From Chitinophaga dinghuensis (lineage in GTDB: Bacteria; Bacteroidota; Bacteroidia; Chitinophagales; Chitinophagaceae), in the NCBI RefSeq assembly GCF_003259435.1, contig NZ_QLMA01000008.1, forward strand, positions 1 through 64,000: a DNA stretch of 64,000 nt. Reading direction: 5' to 3'. The position numbers and the translations under genes were made by a program. Below the pieces are notes generated by a model. That model was not told where the DNA came from. It saw only the letters and a program-made list of their open reading frames with translations, and made no database searches. Below, in pieces: positions 1 through 8,483 of the stretch (the first letter of the stretch is position 1; every line of letters begins with the position of its first letter).

Positions 1-138
1 ATAGTAATCCCACCATTTTAATAGTAATGAAGGGCTTATGTCCAGGTCATCCGATGTGGACATAATGCTCTGACCCTTTTCCACTAGTCTGATTGCTTTT
101 ACCTTAAAGGCAAAACTGTGTTTCTTTCTTGCACTCAT
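1..138 (-). CDS. IS3-family transposase OrfA, N-terminal part (partial)
   Basis: The frame is open from an ATG at 136-138 to the window edge and gives 46 residues that begin MSARKKHSFAFKVKAIRLVE and later contain SPSLLLKWW. This is the usual start of an IS3 OrfA: a basic lead, an F.FK.KAIRLVE helix, then the recognition helix of a helix-turn-helix followed by LxxWW. OrfA binds the element's ends and is normally joined to the OrfB integrase by frameshifting. OrfB must lie to the left of the window. The fragment is too short for the larger ORF set, but its fit to the family is good. Confidence 0.7.
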   Translation of the reverse strand, partial: MSARKKHSFAFKVKAIRLVEKGQSIMSTSDDLDISPSLLLKWWDYY

Positions 139-143
139 AAAAA

Positions 144-175
144 TGCCCCCAAAAGTGTCTAAACTTTTGGGGGCA
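144..175. terminator. Perfect hairpin inside the IS end
   Basis: TGCCCCCAAAAG (144-155) and CTTTTGGGGGCA (164-175) are perfect 12-base inverted repeats around an 8-base loop. The hairpin lies between the IS tip and the OrfA start. It could stop outside transcription from entering the transposase or hide its ribosome-binding site, as is known for several IS elements; this role is inferred. Confidence 0.5.
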
Positions 176-212
176 CTTCAGTAGAAGCATCCTCTTTTCA
201 TTTTGTAAGATT

Positions 213-1247
213 TTATAACTGTTCCCACCATTTGCCCCATACTTTCCCCAAATGATCCAGGTCTACTTTTTCTCCTATCCTCGGGGTAGTAATTGGTAGG
301 TGTGCGGCTTCTGCCAGCAATGTCACCTGTTTCAAGGGCTCGTACCAGGGATGTTGTGCCAGTTTGAATTTAGAACTATGTACTGGTATGAAATTTTTCG
401 CTTTCAGGTCCTGTACTTCTTTGATGATTTCATGTGGCATAGAGTGGATATATGGCCAGTTTTCATTGTATTGCCCACATTCCAAAATAGCCAGGTCAAT
501 TGGGCCGAAACGATCGCCAATCTCTTTAAAATGGGGCCCATAGCCACTGTCGCCACCCAGGAATAATGTTTTCGTCGGCGTTTGCAATACGTAAGATGTC
601 CAGAGGGAAATATTCCTGCTCAGTAATCTGCCGGAGAAATGTCTGGCTGGCATTAAGGTCACCTGGAAACCTTCCATGGGCGCAATACTATCATACCAGT
701 TTTTCTCTATTAGTTTACTTTTATCCCAACCCCAGTATTCAAAATGCTGGGCTACGCCTAAACCGCAAACAACATTATCTACTTTGCCTTTCAGTAGTTC
801 TATGGTTTTGTAATCCAGGTGATCCCAGTGATCATGCGTGATCAATAACAGATCAATTGCCGGTAAATCTTCTACCTGATAGCGATTGGAACCGGGAAAG
901 GCTTTCACAGAGCCTCTGATAGGCGATGCATTGCCACTGAAAACCGGATCGATGAGCAATTTCCTTCCGTCCACCTGAATGAAATAGGAACTATGTCCGA
1001 ACCAAACAAGTACATTCTCTTCCGGCTTTAGTTGTTTCAAATCTGTATCTATCACAGGAATCGGTGATGCAGGTGCAGTATCCGGGTGCTTACCAAGGAA
1101 TTCCCACAACACTTTGAGCATATTTTTCCCCTCTGCCAATGCAGGCGTGGGAATCTGATTCTGGAATTGTCCGTTCCTATAGTTGGAAAGCGTATTGAAA
1201 TAAGCTTTCCTGGCTGCATCAGGCGCCTGTCCGTATTTCTTCTTCAT
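213..1247 (-). CDS. MBL-fold metallohydrolase (UlaG/NAPE-PLD-like)
   Basis: A 344-residue beta-lactamase-fold protein. Residues 80-100 (VWFGHSSYFI, then LLIDP) form the first strands seen in the lactamase_B_2 group, and HDHWDH at 138-143 is the HxHxDH zinc site. Later histidines in MPARHFSGR and the HSMPHE and PVHSSKF stretches fit the remaining metal ligands. Related proteins act as metal-dependent phosphodiesterases or lactonases (UlaG, NAPE-PLD); the substrate cannot be told here. No signal peptide is visible, so it is probably cytoplasmic. Its ATG overlaps the stop of the upstream antiporter gene by one base (TAATG), so the two are very likely co-translated. Confidence 0.85.
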   Translation of the reverse strand: MKKKYGQAPDAARKAYFNTLSNYRNGQFQNQIPTPALAEGKNMLKVLWEFLGKHPDTAPASPIPVIDTDLKQLKPEENVLVWFGHSSYFIQVDGRKLLIDPVFSGNASPIRGSVKAFPGSNRYQVEDLPAIDLLLITHDHWDHLDYKTIELLKGKVDNVVCGLGVAQHFEYWGWDKSKLIEKNWYDSIAPMEGFQVTLMPARHFSGRLLSRNISLWTSYVLQTPTKTLFLGGDSGYGPHFKEIGDRFGPIDLAILECGQYNENWPYIHSMPHEIIKEVQDLKAKNFIPVHSSKFKLAQHPWYEPLKQVTLLAEAAHLPITTPRIGEKVDLDHLGKVWGKWWEQL

Positions 1248-2824
1248 TATTCCAGGTTTAATTTTTCTTCGTCCAGATCTATGCGATGAAGGAATTTTCT
1301 GATGATTTCTTCATCGATTCGTTCTTCATTTTTATTTTTCTTTATGAGCAGTTGCCGCTGTTCTTCCAGTATATTCCTGTAGGCGAATTTCACATAATCC
1401 GGAACGGCGCTTTCTTCATCAGATTGTAACTGATTCCTCCACTGACTGGCTAATTTCTTCAGGTGGAAGCTATGTTCCAGATCAGAAGCATGATTTTCCT
1501 GCAGGTAATCCAGTGATACATTGGCCAGCTCTTCACGCAGGAGCGTTTCTGTTTCGTCTTCCGGAAGGTGATCATTCCATACAGGCAGTGTAACTTTCCT
1601 GATCAGGATGGGCAGTGTTAATCCCTGGAGTACCAGTGTAACGAGGATAACGATGAAGGTAATATACAGGATCAGATTTCTTTGCGGGAACTGTACTCCG
1701 TTGTCAAAAGCGACGGGAATCGATAGTGCGGCTGCCAGCGATACTACCCCGCGCATGCCAGTCCATCCCATGAGTACTGGCGCTTTTGCGCCCGGATTTC
1801 TGTCGGCCACCGTAATAAAATAACTGGCGATCCTGGTAACAATCAGCGAGCCATAAGCTGCCAGCATTCTGCCAAAAATCAACGTGGCAGTGATCAACAA
1901 GCCATAGCCGGTAGCCTGATAAAAGCCGATACCTTCATTCTTCAACCCAGCGGTAATTTCCGGAAGATCCAGGCCAATGAGGATAAATACCAGTCCGTTT
2001 AACAGGAATACAAGACTTTGCCATACATTTTCTCCTCTCAACCGGGAAGATCCGCTGAGGAATTCATGCCGGTGATAAGAAAGATACAGGCCACCGCTCA
2101 CTACTGCCAGCACGCCGGATGCATGTACCGCCTCTGCGCCCATATACATAGCATAAGGTGTCACCAGTGTAAGAATGATATCCATATTTACATCTGTTGG
2201 CAACCATTTATGTACTTTTTTGAAGACCAGGCCTATGAGCAAACCTATGACTACTCCTCCCACTACCATCCATACAAAGCTGGCTGCTGCCTGATACCAG
2301 ATGAATTGCCCGGTAGCTACCGCTATCATGGCAAAACGCATAATGATCAGGGAAGAGGCGTCGTTGAGCAGACTTTCCCCTTCCAGAATAGAAGACATTC
2401 TTTTAGGCACCTTTACAAACTTCAGGATAGCGCTGGCACTCACCGCATCTGGCGGAGAAACGATGCCTCCCAGCAAAAAGCCCAGGGCCAGCGAGAAGCC
2501 AGGGATAAAGGTGTTCGCCACAAAGGCCACGGAAATAGCTGTCAGGAAAACAACAATAAATGCAAAGCTGCCTACAATCCTTCTCCAATGCCACAGTTCT
2601 TTCCAGGAAGTAGCCCAGGCAGCTTCGTATAGCAAGGGTGGCAGGAATATGATAAAAATAAGTTCAGGGTCTATTTTGAGTGCCGGGATACCAGGAATAA
2701 AACTAACAGCTAATCCTGCAAGTACGAGCAATACGGGATAAGCCACCCTGATTCGGTTACTCAGCATAATTAACAAGACAATCAAAACAATGATGGCCAG
2801 ATAAAAGGGGAAATGGTCGAGCAT
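1247..2824 (-). CDS. Na+/H+ antiporter, CPA1 family
   Basis: A 525-residue inner-membrane protein with about twelve hydrophobic segments in the first 400 residues and a charged, probably cytoplasmic tail rich in Glu, Lys and Leu. Family marks are FLPPLLYEAAW (about 60-70), SPPDAVSASAI (about 123-133) and GESLLNDASSL with the ion-binding N154-D155 pair, as expected for bacterial CPA1 exchangers that trade protons for Na+ (or K+). The length fits the family. It is translationally coupled to the downstream MBL-fold hydrolase by a TAATG overlap. No regulator is adjacent. The ion preference is unknown. Confidence 0.9.
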   Translation of the reverse strand: MLDHFPFYLAIIVLIVLLIMLSNRIRVAYPVLLVLAGLAVSFIPGIPALKIDPELIFIIFLPPLLYEAAWATSWKELWHWRRIVGSFAFIVVFLTAISVAFVANTFIPGFSLALGFLLGGIVSPPDAVSASAILKFVKVPKRMSSILEGESLLNDASSLIIMRFAMIAVATGQFIWYQAAASFVWMVVGGVVIGLLIGLVFKKVHKWLPTDVNMDIILTLVTPYAMYMGAEAVHASGVLAVVSGGLYLSYHRHEFLSGSSRLRGENVWQSLVFLLNGLVFILIGLDLPEITAGLKNEGIGFYQATGYGLLITATLIFGRMLAAYGSLIVTRIASYFITVADRNPGAKAPVLMGWTGMRGVVSLAAALSIPVAFDNGVQFPQRNLILYITFIVILVTLVLQGLTLPILIRKVTLPVWNDHLPEDETETLLREELANVSLDYLQENHASDLEHSFHLKKLASQWRNQLQSDEESAVPDYVKFAYRNILEEQRQLLIKKNKNEERIDEEIIRKFLHRIDLDEEKLNLE

Positions 2825-2862
2825 AAATGCCTGTATAGTTGATTAAAGTTTAAAGGTACAAA

Positions 2863-2889
2863 GGGATAGCATCCAACGTATGCTATCCC
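2863..2889 (-). terminator. Hairpin downstream of the alpha/beta hydrolase
   Basis: GGGATAGCAT (2863-2872) pairs perfectly with ATGCTATCCC (2880-2889) over a 7-base loop. Read on the minus strand it is followed by TTTGTACCTTT. It probably ends transcription from the hydrolase at 3030 before the antiporter gene begins at 2824. Confidence 0.5.
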
Positions 2890-3029
2890 AAACTACCAAC
2901 TAAAATATTACATATTTTTAAATTAATACTTTAACCCCATTTCATATAACAAGGATTTATTGCCCGCGTCAATTGTATGGAACACACAGTTATCCTTCCG
3001 CTGTCATTTGTTTGTTGTTATGTGCCTGT

Positions 3030-3947
3030 TTAGAGATGCTTCTTAAAAAACAGCGCCAGTACATCAACTGCTTCATTTACATACTGTGGCACATCGTATA
3101 ATGACATATGATTAGCGCCGTCCAGGATATGGAAGTTTTTCTCTTTACTGGCCACACGATTATACAGGTCATCGCTCATCCATTTACTACCGGCTTCACT
3201 ACCTGCAACAATTTGTAACGGCTGTACAAAAAATGCTTCCGCTTTGTTATAAGCATCGTAAGTAATAATTTGGGTGAGACTTCTGGCTGTCGCAAAGCCA
3301 GGAGCAGTTGGATACTGGCAACGATCAGTATGATAGTATTCCCAGGCTTCTCTGAGCTCTGCATTAGGCGCATCTTCTTCTTTCAGGGGCGCCAGCGGTA
3401 TTGTTGCCACAGCGGTATTTCCGGCATCCTGGGTTCTGGCATTGGCGCCAGCTTCCAGGTACGGTAACGAATCTGCATCTTTCACATTGTTTTCCCATCC
3501 ATTACGGAACATGGAACCAATATTTACCGCACTCACGGCGCCTACTGCTTTAATACGATGGTCGTTGATGGCTGCATTGGCAGTGTAACCGCCGCCGGCG
3601 CAAATACCCATGGCGCCTATCTTCTGGGTATCGATATAAGGGAGTGTTGTCAGGTAATCGATCACAGCGCTCACATCCTCTGTTCTGATATAAGGATTTT
3701 CCAACTGACGAGGATCTCCAGTACTTTCGCCTTGATAAGAGGCATCATATGCAATCGTTACAAAGCCCTGCTCTGCCAGTTTTTTAGCATATAATCCAGC
3801 AGTTTGTTCTTTTACGCCACCACCAGGATGACTCACTACCACTACTGGATATTTTTTCTGCTGATCGAACTCCTCAGGAAAAAAGAGTACTGCCGACATT
3901 GTGATGCTGCTGTTGTTACTATTCTGGAAATTCACTTTCTGTGACAT
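3030..3947 (-). CDS. Alpha/beta hydrolase (YcjY/dienelactone-hydrolase-like)
   Basis: A 305-residue alpha/beta-hydrolase. PVVVVSHPGGGV (about 34-45) holds the oxyanion HPGG segment, GAMGICAGGG (about 111-120) is the nucleophile elbow, and DGANHMSLYD near the C-terminus supplies the catalytic His. The elbow carries Cys (C116) rather than Ser, as in dienelactone hydrolase and YcjY-like proteins. There is no signal peptide, so it is probably cytoplasmic. The natural substrate is unknown. It follows an AraC-type regulator gene on the same strand, with a terminator between them, so it has its own promoter in 3948-4112. The AraC protein is a reasonable candidate regulator. Confidence 0.8.
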   Translation of the reverse strand: MSQKVNFQNSNNSSITMSAVLFFPEEFDQQKKYPVVVVSHPGGGVKEQTAGLYAKKLAEQGFVTIAYDASYQGESTGDPRQLENPYIRTEDVSAVIDYLTTLPYIDTQKIGAMGICAGGGYTANAAINDHRIKAVGAVSAVNIGSMFRNGWENNVKDADSLPYLEAGANARTQDAGNTAVATIPLAPLKEEDAPNAELREAWEYYHTDRCQYPTAPGFATARSLTQIITYDAYNKAEAFFVQPLQIVAGSEAGSKWMSDDLYNRVASKEKNFHILDGANHMSLYDVPQYVNEAVDVLALFFKKHL

Positions 3948-4112
3948 AACTATATTTTTTTGATTTGTTTGTTACTATTGACAATACAAAGTTAACAGCA
4001 GTCAAATCCAAATAATGTAGACACATTACGTTAAAACGGATACATTTTACTGTTTTTCCTGATGATCAGAGGAATGGTTGTATTTTCTCGTATCCGTGTC
4101 TCCCCAAAACAA

Positions 4113-4135
4113 AAAAGCAGCCTGATGGCTGCTTT
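4113..4135 (-). terminator. Terminator of the AraC-type gene
   Basis: AAAGCAGCC and GGCTGCTTT pair around TGAT. On the minus strand the stem runs into TTTTTTGTTTTGG, a typical intrinsic terminator 16 bases after the stop of the regulator gene. Confidence 0.75.
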
Positions 4136-4150
4136 GCGTATATAGTGTAT

Positions 4151-5023
4151 TTACTGATTACGATATACCCTCGGGGCAATGCCTGTCTTTTTCCGAAAAA
4201 ACCGCGCGAAATAATTGGGGTAATCGAAACCAAGACTATAAGATATTTCACTGACAGACAAACTGGTGTTTTTCAGCTTATCCTTAGCCAGTTGTACCAC
4301 ATAATCCTGAATATGATCAATAGGAGACTTCCCTGTAAAATGTTTTACCAGATCTCCAAAATAATTGGGCGAGAGATTAGATTTCTGCGCAAAAAAGGCC
4401 ACAGAAGGCAATCCTGCCACATCAGTCTGAGAGAAGAAGTCTTCCAGATTTTTATAAAAATCATTGATCACCTTGTGATAAATTTTACTCCTTGTATCAA
4501 ACTGTCTGTCGTAAAAAATTTGTGTATAAGAAAATATCAGTGAGATATAGGAGAGCATGACATCTCTCGAAAAAAATTCCTTCTGAAATTCATCATATGT
4601 TTTCTTGAAAATATCCCAGAGAATAACCTCTTCTTCCTTGCTCAGGAACAGGGCTTCATGGTTATTATAGTGCATGAAACTATAATCCTTTGCCAGTTTA
4701 TTCAGGTATTTTGCGCTTACCAGGATCGTATATCCGGCGGTTGGTGGCGAGATATCCCAATCCAGGGAATTATGCGGCCCATCTATGTACATAAAAGAGG
4801 CGTCCGACTGATCCTCCATGTAATGAGTAGTCACCAGACGCTTATCAATGGGCGGTTTGATAGCCAATAGGTAAAAGTCAATCGTAATGGGGTCGGACTT
4901 TAGCAACACCTCCTGTTCCGTTGCAAAATTGACGACATGTATCTCTTCCTCTTTCACACTGCGGATATTCAGGTAATTGCTAAATTCTCGTATGTTAAAT
5001 ATGCGCTTTACCATAATATGCAA
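4151..5023 (-). CDS. AraC-family transcriptional regulator
   Basis: A 290-residue protein. The C-terminal 100 residues form an AraC DNA-binding domain with two helix-turn-helix motifs: FFAQKSNLSPNYFGDLVKHFTGKSP is split across the first, and VSEISYSLGFDYPNYFARFFRKKTG is the signature of the second. The N-terminal 180 residues are a cupin-like sensor region of the type seen in Bacteroidota AraC regulators. The ligand is unknown. It lies upstream of the alpha/beta hydrolase and next to the end of the sialic-acid operon, but the terminator at 5104-5136 separates it from that operon. Confidence 0.9.
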   Translation of the reverse strand: MHIMVKRIFNIREFSNYLNIRSVKEEEIHVVNFATEQEVLLKSDPITIDFYLLAIKPPIDKRLVTTHYMEDQSDASFMYIDGPHNSLDWDISPPTAGYTILVSAKYLNKLAKDYSFMHYNNHEALFLSKEEEVILWDIFKKTYDEFQKEFFSRDVMLSYISLIFSYTQIFYDRQFDTRSKIYHKVINDFYKNLEDFFSQTDVAGLPSVAFFAQKSNLSPNYFGDLVKHFTGKSPIDHIQDYVVQLAKDKLKNTSLSVSEISYSLGFDYPNYFARFFRKKTGIAPRVYRNQ

Positions 5024-5103
5024 AATTAGCCTAACAAACGTGATTTTACGGATACAACTTCCCGCTAAATGGATACATATTACTGTTTCTTTACCAAAGT
5101 AAA

Positions 5104-5136
5104 AGAGGCGGCATCCCTATTTCAGACACCGCCTCT
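5104..5136 (-). terminator. Terminator of the sialic-acid operon
   Basis: AGAGGCGG (5104-5111) pairs with CCGCCTCT (5129-5136), 21 bases after the stop of the hexosaminidase/esterase gene. On the minus strand the stem is followed by TTTTACTTTGG. This marks the 3' end of the long nan operon. Confidence 0.7.
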
Positions 5137-5156
5137 ATTATTTAGATAAGATAATC

Positions 5157-8100
5157 CTATAATGCGATACGCATCGTTGAAGCCGGCAATCCTTCCCCAT
5201 TCAACAAATTCCCTAAAGAATAAGGCTGCCATCCGTAGTAAACAAACCTTGTACCGGCAGGAACCCATACTTTAATAACATCTCCTTCTATCACAGCAGG
5301 AATTTCCTTCCCATCCTCCAATGAGAATCCATGCAGTGGCTTATTTCCGGCAGTCGTAATTCGTTCATTCCTGTCGTATTGCAGAAGGGCGGTATCTCCT
5401 TTCAGCAATGCTTTGATTGGTACAGGCCCTTTATAAACTATTGGCAACTGATAGGTTTTATGCAATGCCACTTTTGCCAAACGCTCTCCTACTGTGCGTT
5501 TATCCCGGGGATGCACATCTGTGGGATGCCCAACATCAGCGCTAACCGCCATTCCTGAAAAAGGAATACTATCCGCCATTCGGCGTTGTCCATCCCGGAA
5601 AGCAGGCCAGTACTCTGATTTGTAGCCTTTCTCTGTACTGATGGAAGATATTTGACAAAAATAAAATGGCAGTTCACCGGAATGCCATTGCTTGCGCCAG
5701 TCGGCTACCAGTAAAGGAAACAGCTGCTCATGTTGTTCCATCCTTCTCTTACTGAGTGCATTGCTTTCTCCCTGGTACCAGATAATGCCTTTCACAGCCA
5801 GCTGGGAAAGCGTTGCTATAGCCGCATCATATAGAAATCCCGGCTGAAAAGGATGCCGGTAGCCCAGTTCATTAGAAGGAGGCTGTATTCCCTGCTTCAG
5901 CAAAGGATCGAGGTTATCATGGCCCCGCTCAATACACCAGGGTTCCATAGCCGCATTTTGAAGCCAGTCGCCCTGAAAAAGTGCCGCCACTGCCGGTACA
6001 TTCCGACCAGCATCCGGGCGAATCCATGCTTCTGTAGGACTCCCGCCCACTGCTACATTTATTAGACCAACAGGCACGCCAGTTTCCTGTTGTACCCTTG
6101 CGCCGAAATAATAACCTACCGCCGAAAACATGCGGGCACTGTTACTGTCAGATCGCTGCCAGCTACCGCGGAAATAATTTTCAGGATGCAGATAAATCGT
6201 ATCAGCAGCTGAATAAGCAGGGCTATAAGTAGTGGTTTGTTTATTCTCCTGCAAGAGGCGTAAATAAGGCCGTCGCGCTGTAGCAAAGGCTTCTGCGGCG
6301 TGCATATCTCCCCACAAAGAAAATTCCATATTCGACTGACCGGCACAAACCCATACATCTCCCATCAACACGTCATAACAACTAATCATGTCTTCCTTTG
6401 TACGTACTGTCAGTATTTGCGGAATAGTATCTGCTTTCATGGGTGGCAGAATGGCTTTCCATTTGCCATCTGCACCAGCGGTTGTATGTACGGTATTATT
6501 TCCCAGGGAGACACGAAGGCCTTTGCCAGCAGGGGCTTTTCCAAAAACCGAAATGGGTTGGTCCCGCTGCAACACCATATGATCTGTAAAGAACGGCGAT
6601 AGTGCTACACTTGCCGTTTGTACTGGCGCAAACGTAAACATCCATTTTACTGGGTTCTGCCAGTCGCCCGACTGAAAACCGTTCACTGGCAGATCTGCGG
6701 TGACAATATTCTTTCCCTTCTTAAAATGCACCATGGCTGGCGCTCTGTATTCATAACCTTCATCCACTAAAGGATCTTCGGAACCAGGTTTGCGGCCAGG
6801 AAAAGTCCATTTCGGCGGTGCAATCGTTTGCCCATTTATTTGAATACTGCTACCGCGATTGTCCCAGGTACCGGCAGCGGGCGTATTACTATTCGTAGAA
6901 CGGGACAGATTATAAAAACCTATCCACACCGGTAAAACGGTATCCTTATCTGATTGGAAAATAGCGGTGGCCGACCAACGCAGCGAATCCTTATTATCTC
7001 CGATAACGCCTTTCACCAGTGGGTGCCAGAAATGTCGCATAACGATGGTACCGCCGATGGCAGGGATCGTTTTTACAATACGGCCAGTTTGATTGCGGCC
7101 TGTAAGGGTCCACTGCAGTTGGCTTTGCGGCGTATACTGAAAAGGTAGTCCCGCAAAATATAACTGCCGATGCTGCCATAAGCGCCCTTCGAAGTTTCGG
7201 AATTGCCGGAGCATTGTTGTATCCGCAGGATCAATATTACTGCTCCAACCGATTGTTCCACCGCCTACCCAGCTTCTTTCTGCAAAGGCCAGCATGGCGG
7301 GATATACCGGATTCATACGAATCAAATCTTTTTCATCCGTTACCTTTCGATCGTTCCACAGACAAATCACTCCACCCAGCATGTTGCTGTCTCCCCTCAC
7401 CTTATCGCCTATACGACGTTGGAAAATAGTGGTTACACTTTCCAGCGGGTCCATATGATTCAGGTAGAGATGACGGGAATCCAGGTACTTTACACATGGT
7501 TTGACGCCCGCATCCCGCATCCAGAGCTGATGTATGGTTTTATCTGGAATATTCCCACCAGGGTCCCAGCCTAAAGTGCGTACGCCGGCCGCCTCCACCA
7601 TGTTGACCATGGCCGGCAGAAATGCTTTGTTGGTAATATGTACCTCATCGCCGCCGATGTGCAGATAAGCAGGACGGAAAGTTGTAATAAAATGCCGTAC
7701 AATATTTTGCAGGATATGCATCCCGCTATCACATTGCATATCAACACCCATGGCCCGTTTGAAGGCATCGCTATGGCCGGGCATATCTATTTCCGGTAAG
7801 AAGAGGATATGTCTGTCGGCACAATAACGCATGAGCTCATGGATATCTGCATCCGTGTAAACTTTGCCAGAATTACGGAGCATATTGCTGTCGCTAGTCA
7901 GCCCAGGATATCCTGGTACCGGCCATCTCCAGGCGATATTCTCTGTAAAGTGAAACTGAAATACATTCAGTTTGTAAGCGGCCATTTTATCTATCTGTTG
8001 CTTCAGCAGGGCCATGCTTTGATAATTGCGACCTACATCCACCAGATATCCTCTCCAGGAAAAGGCAGGTTTATCCGCGATGATGCAACCAGCAAAAGAA

Positions 8101-8483
8101 TCTCCCTGCAGCAACTGGTACAGGGTCTGTATTCCGTTGAAGATACCATGACTGGACGACGCAGCTATTGCTATAACGTCATTGGCTACACGCAATTCAT
8201 ATGCTTCCTCTTCTTTCAGTCCGGCTTTATATACCAGGCAAATATGGCGTGTTGCTGTGGCGCCCGTTTTTACCTGACTGGCCTTCCCTTTTTGCAGGAG
8301 CCAATCGCGCAGTTGTGCGGCTTCTTTCTCAAAACGTGGATCTGTAAGGATGTCTGTGCCACTACTCATCGCATAGCCTTGCGACGTCCAGGATACTTTT
8401 TCCGGGCTGGGTATCAATGCCGGATGCTGGGCCAGTAAGCATTTAGCGGACAGCAACCAACAGAGGAGTAAGCGCCATTTCAT
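5157..8483 (-). CDS. Fused GH20 beta-N-acetylhexosaminidase / sialate O-acetylesterase
   Basis: An 1108-residue exported protein with a signal peptide of about 19 residues. Residues 20-140 match the GH20 N-terminal domain and about 140-450 the GH20 barrel, with the catalytic pair D279-E280 in HIGGDEVH. After a beta-rich linker, the C-terminal part from about 640 is an SGNH-type sialate O-acetylesterase: CAGQSNMEF holds the nucleophile S717, WYQGESNA the conserved block, and DVHPRDK the acid His. GH20 enzymes remove terminal GlcNAc or GalNAc; the esterase removes O-acetyl groups from sialic acids, which otherwise block sialidase and lyase. The gene overlaps the sialidase gene by ATGA. These two activities are usually on separate proteins, so the fusion is notable. 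Confidence 0.9.
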   Translation of the reverse strand: MKWRLLLCWLLSAKCLLAQHPALIPSPEKVSWTSQGYAMSSGTDILTDPRFEKEAAQLRDWLLQKGKASQVKTGATATRHICLVYKAGLKEEEAYELRVANDVIAIAASSSHGIFNGIQTLYQLLQGDSFAGCIIADKPAFSWRGYLVDVGRNYQSMALLKQQIDKMAAYKLNVFQFHFTENIAWRWPVPGYPGLTSDSNMLRNSGKVYTDADIHELMRYCADRHILFLPEIDMPGHSDAFKRAMGVDMQCDSGMHILQNIVRHFITTFRPAYLHIGGDEVHITNKAFLPAMVNMVEAAGVRTLGWDPGGNIPDKTIHQLWMRDAGVKPCVKYLDSRHLYLNHMDPLESVTTIFQRRIGDKVRGDSNMLGGVICLWNDRKVTDEKDLIRMNPVYPAMLAFAERSWVGGGTIGWSSNIDPADTTMLRQFRNFEGRLWQHRQLYFAGLPFQYTPQSQLQWTLTGRNQTGRIVKTIPAIGGTIVMRHFWHPLVKGVIGDNKDSLRWSATAIFQSDKDTVLPVWIGFYNLSRSTNSNTPAAGTWDNRGSSIQINGQTIAPPKWTFPGRKPGSEDPLVDEGYEYRAPAMVHFKKGKNIVTADLPVNGFQSGDWQNPVKWMFTFAPVQTASVALSPFFTDHMVLQRDQPISVFGKAPAGKGLRVSLGNNTVHTTAGADGKWKAILPPMKADTIPQILTVRTKEDMISCYDVLMGDVWVCAGQSNMEFSLWGDMHAAEAFATARRPYLRLLQENKQTTTYSPAYSAADTIYLHPENYFRGSWQRSDSNSARMFSAVGYYFGARVQQETGVPVGLINVAVGGSPTEAWIRPDAGRNVPAVAALFQGDWLQNAAMEPWCIERGHDNLDPLLKQGIQPPSNELGYRHPFQPGFLYDAAIATLSQLAVKGIIWYQGESNALSKRRMEQHEQLFPLLVADWRKQWHSGELPFYFCQISSISTEKGYKSEYWPAFRDGQRRMADSIPFSGMAVSADVGHPTDVHPRDKRTVGERLAKVALHKTYQLPIVYKGPVPIKALLKGDTALLQYDRNERITTAGNKPLHGFSLEDGKEIPAVIEGDVIKVWVPAGTRFVYYGWQPYSLGNLLNGEGLPASTMRIAL

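Larger units (their letters stand above)
1..180 (-). mobile_element. End of an IS3-family (IS150-group) insertion sequence, continues off the left edge
   Basis: Read on the minus strand, the element would begin at 180 with TGAAGTGCCCCCAAAAG and TTTAGACA, which resembles the terminal repeats of IS150-group elements (TG, a C-run, AAGT, GACA). A transposase OrfA reading frame starts 42 bases inside that end. The rest of the element, its second terminal repeat and any target duplication lie outside the window, so the subgroup is an inference. The end lies 33 bases from the stop of the MBL-fold gene, so that gene is not interrupted. Confidence 0.7.

Noticed and set aside
2018..2741. Long plus-strand frames opposite the Na+/H+ antiporter
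   Set aside because: They are shadow frames of a gene with clear family motifs and continuous membrane segments on the minus strand.
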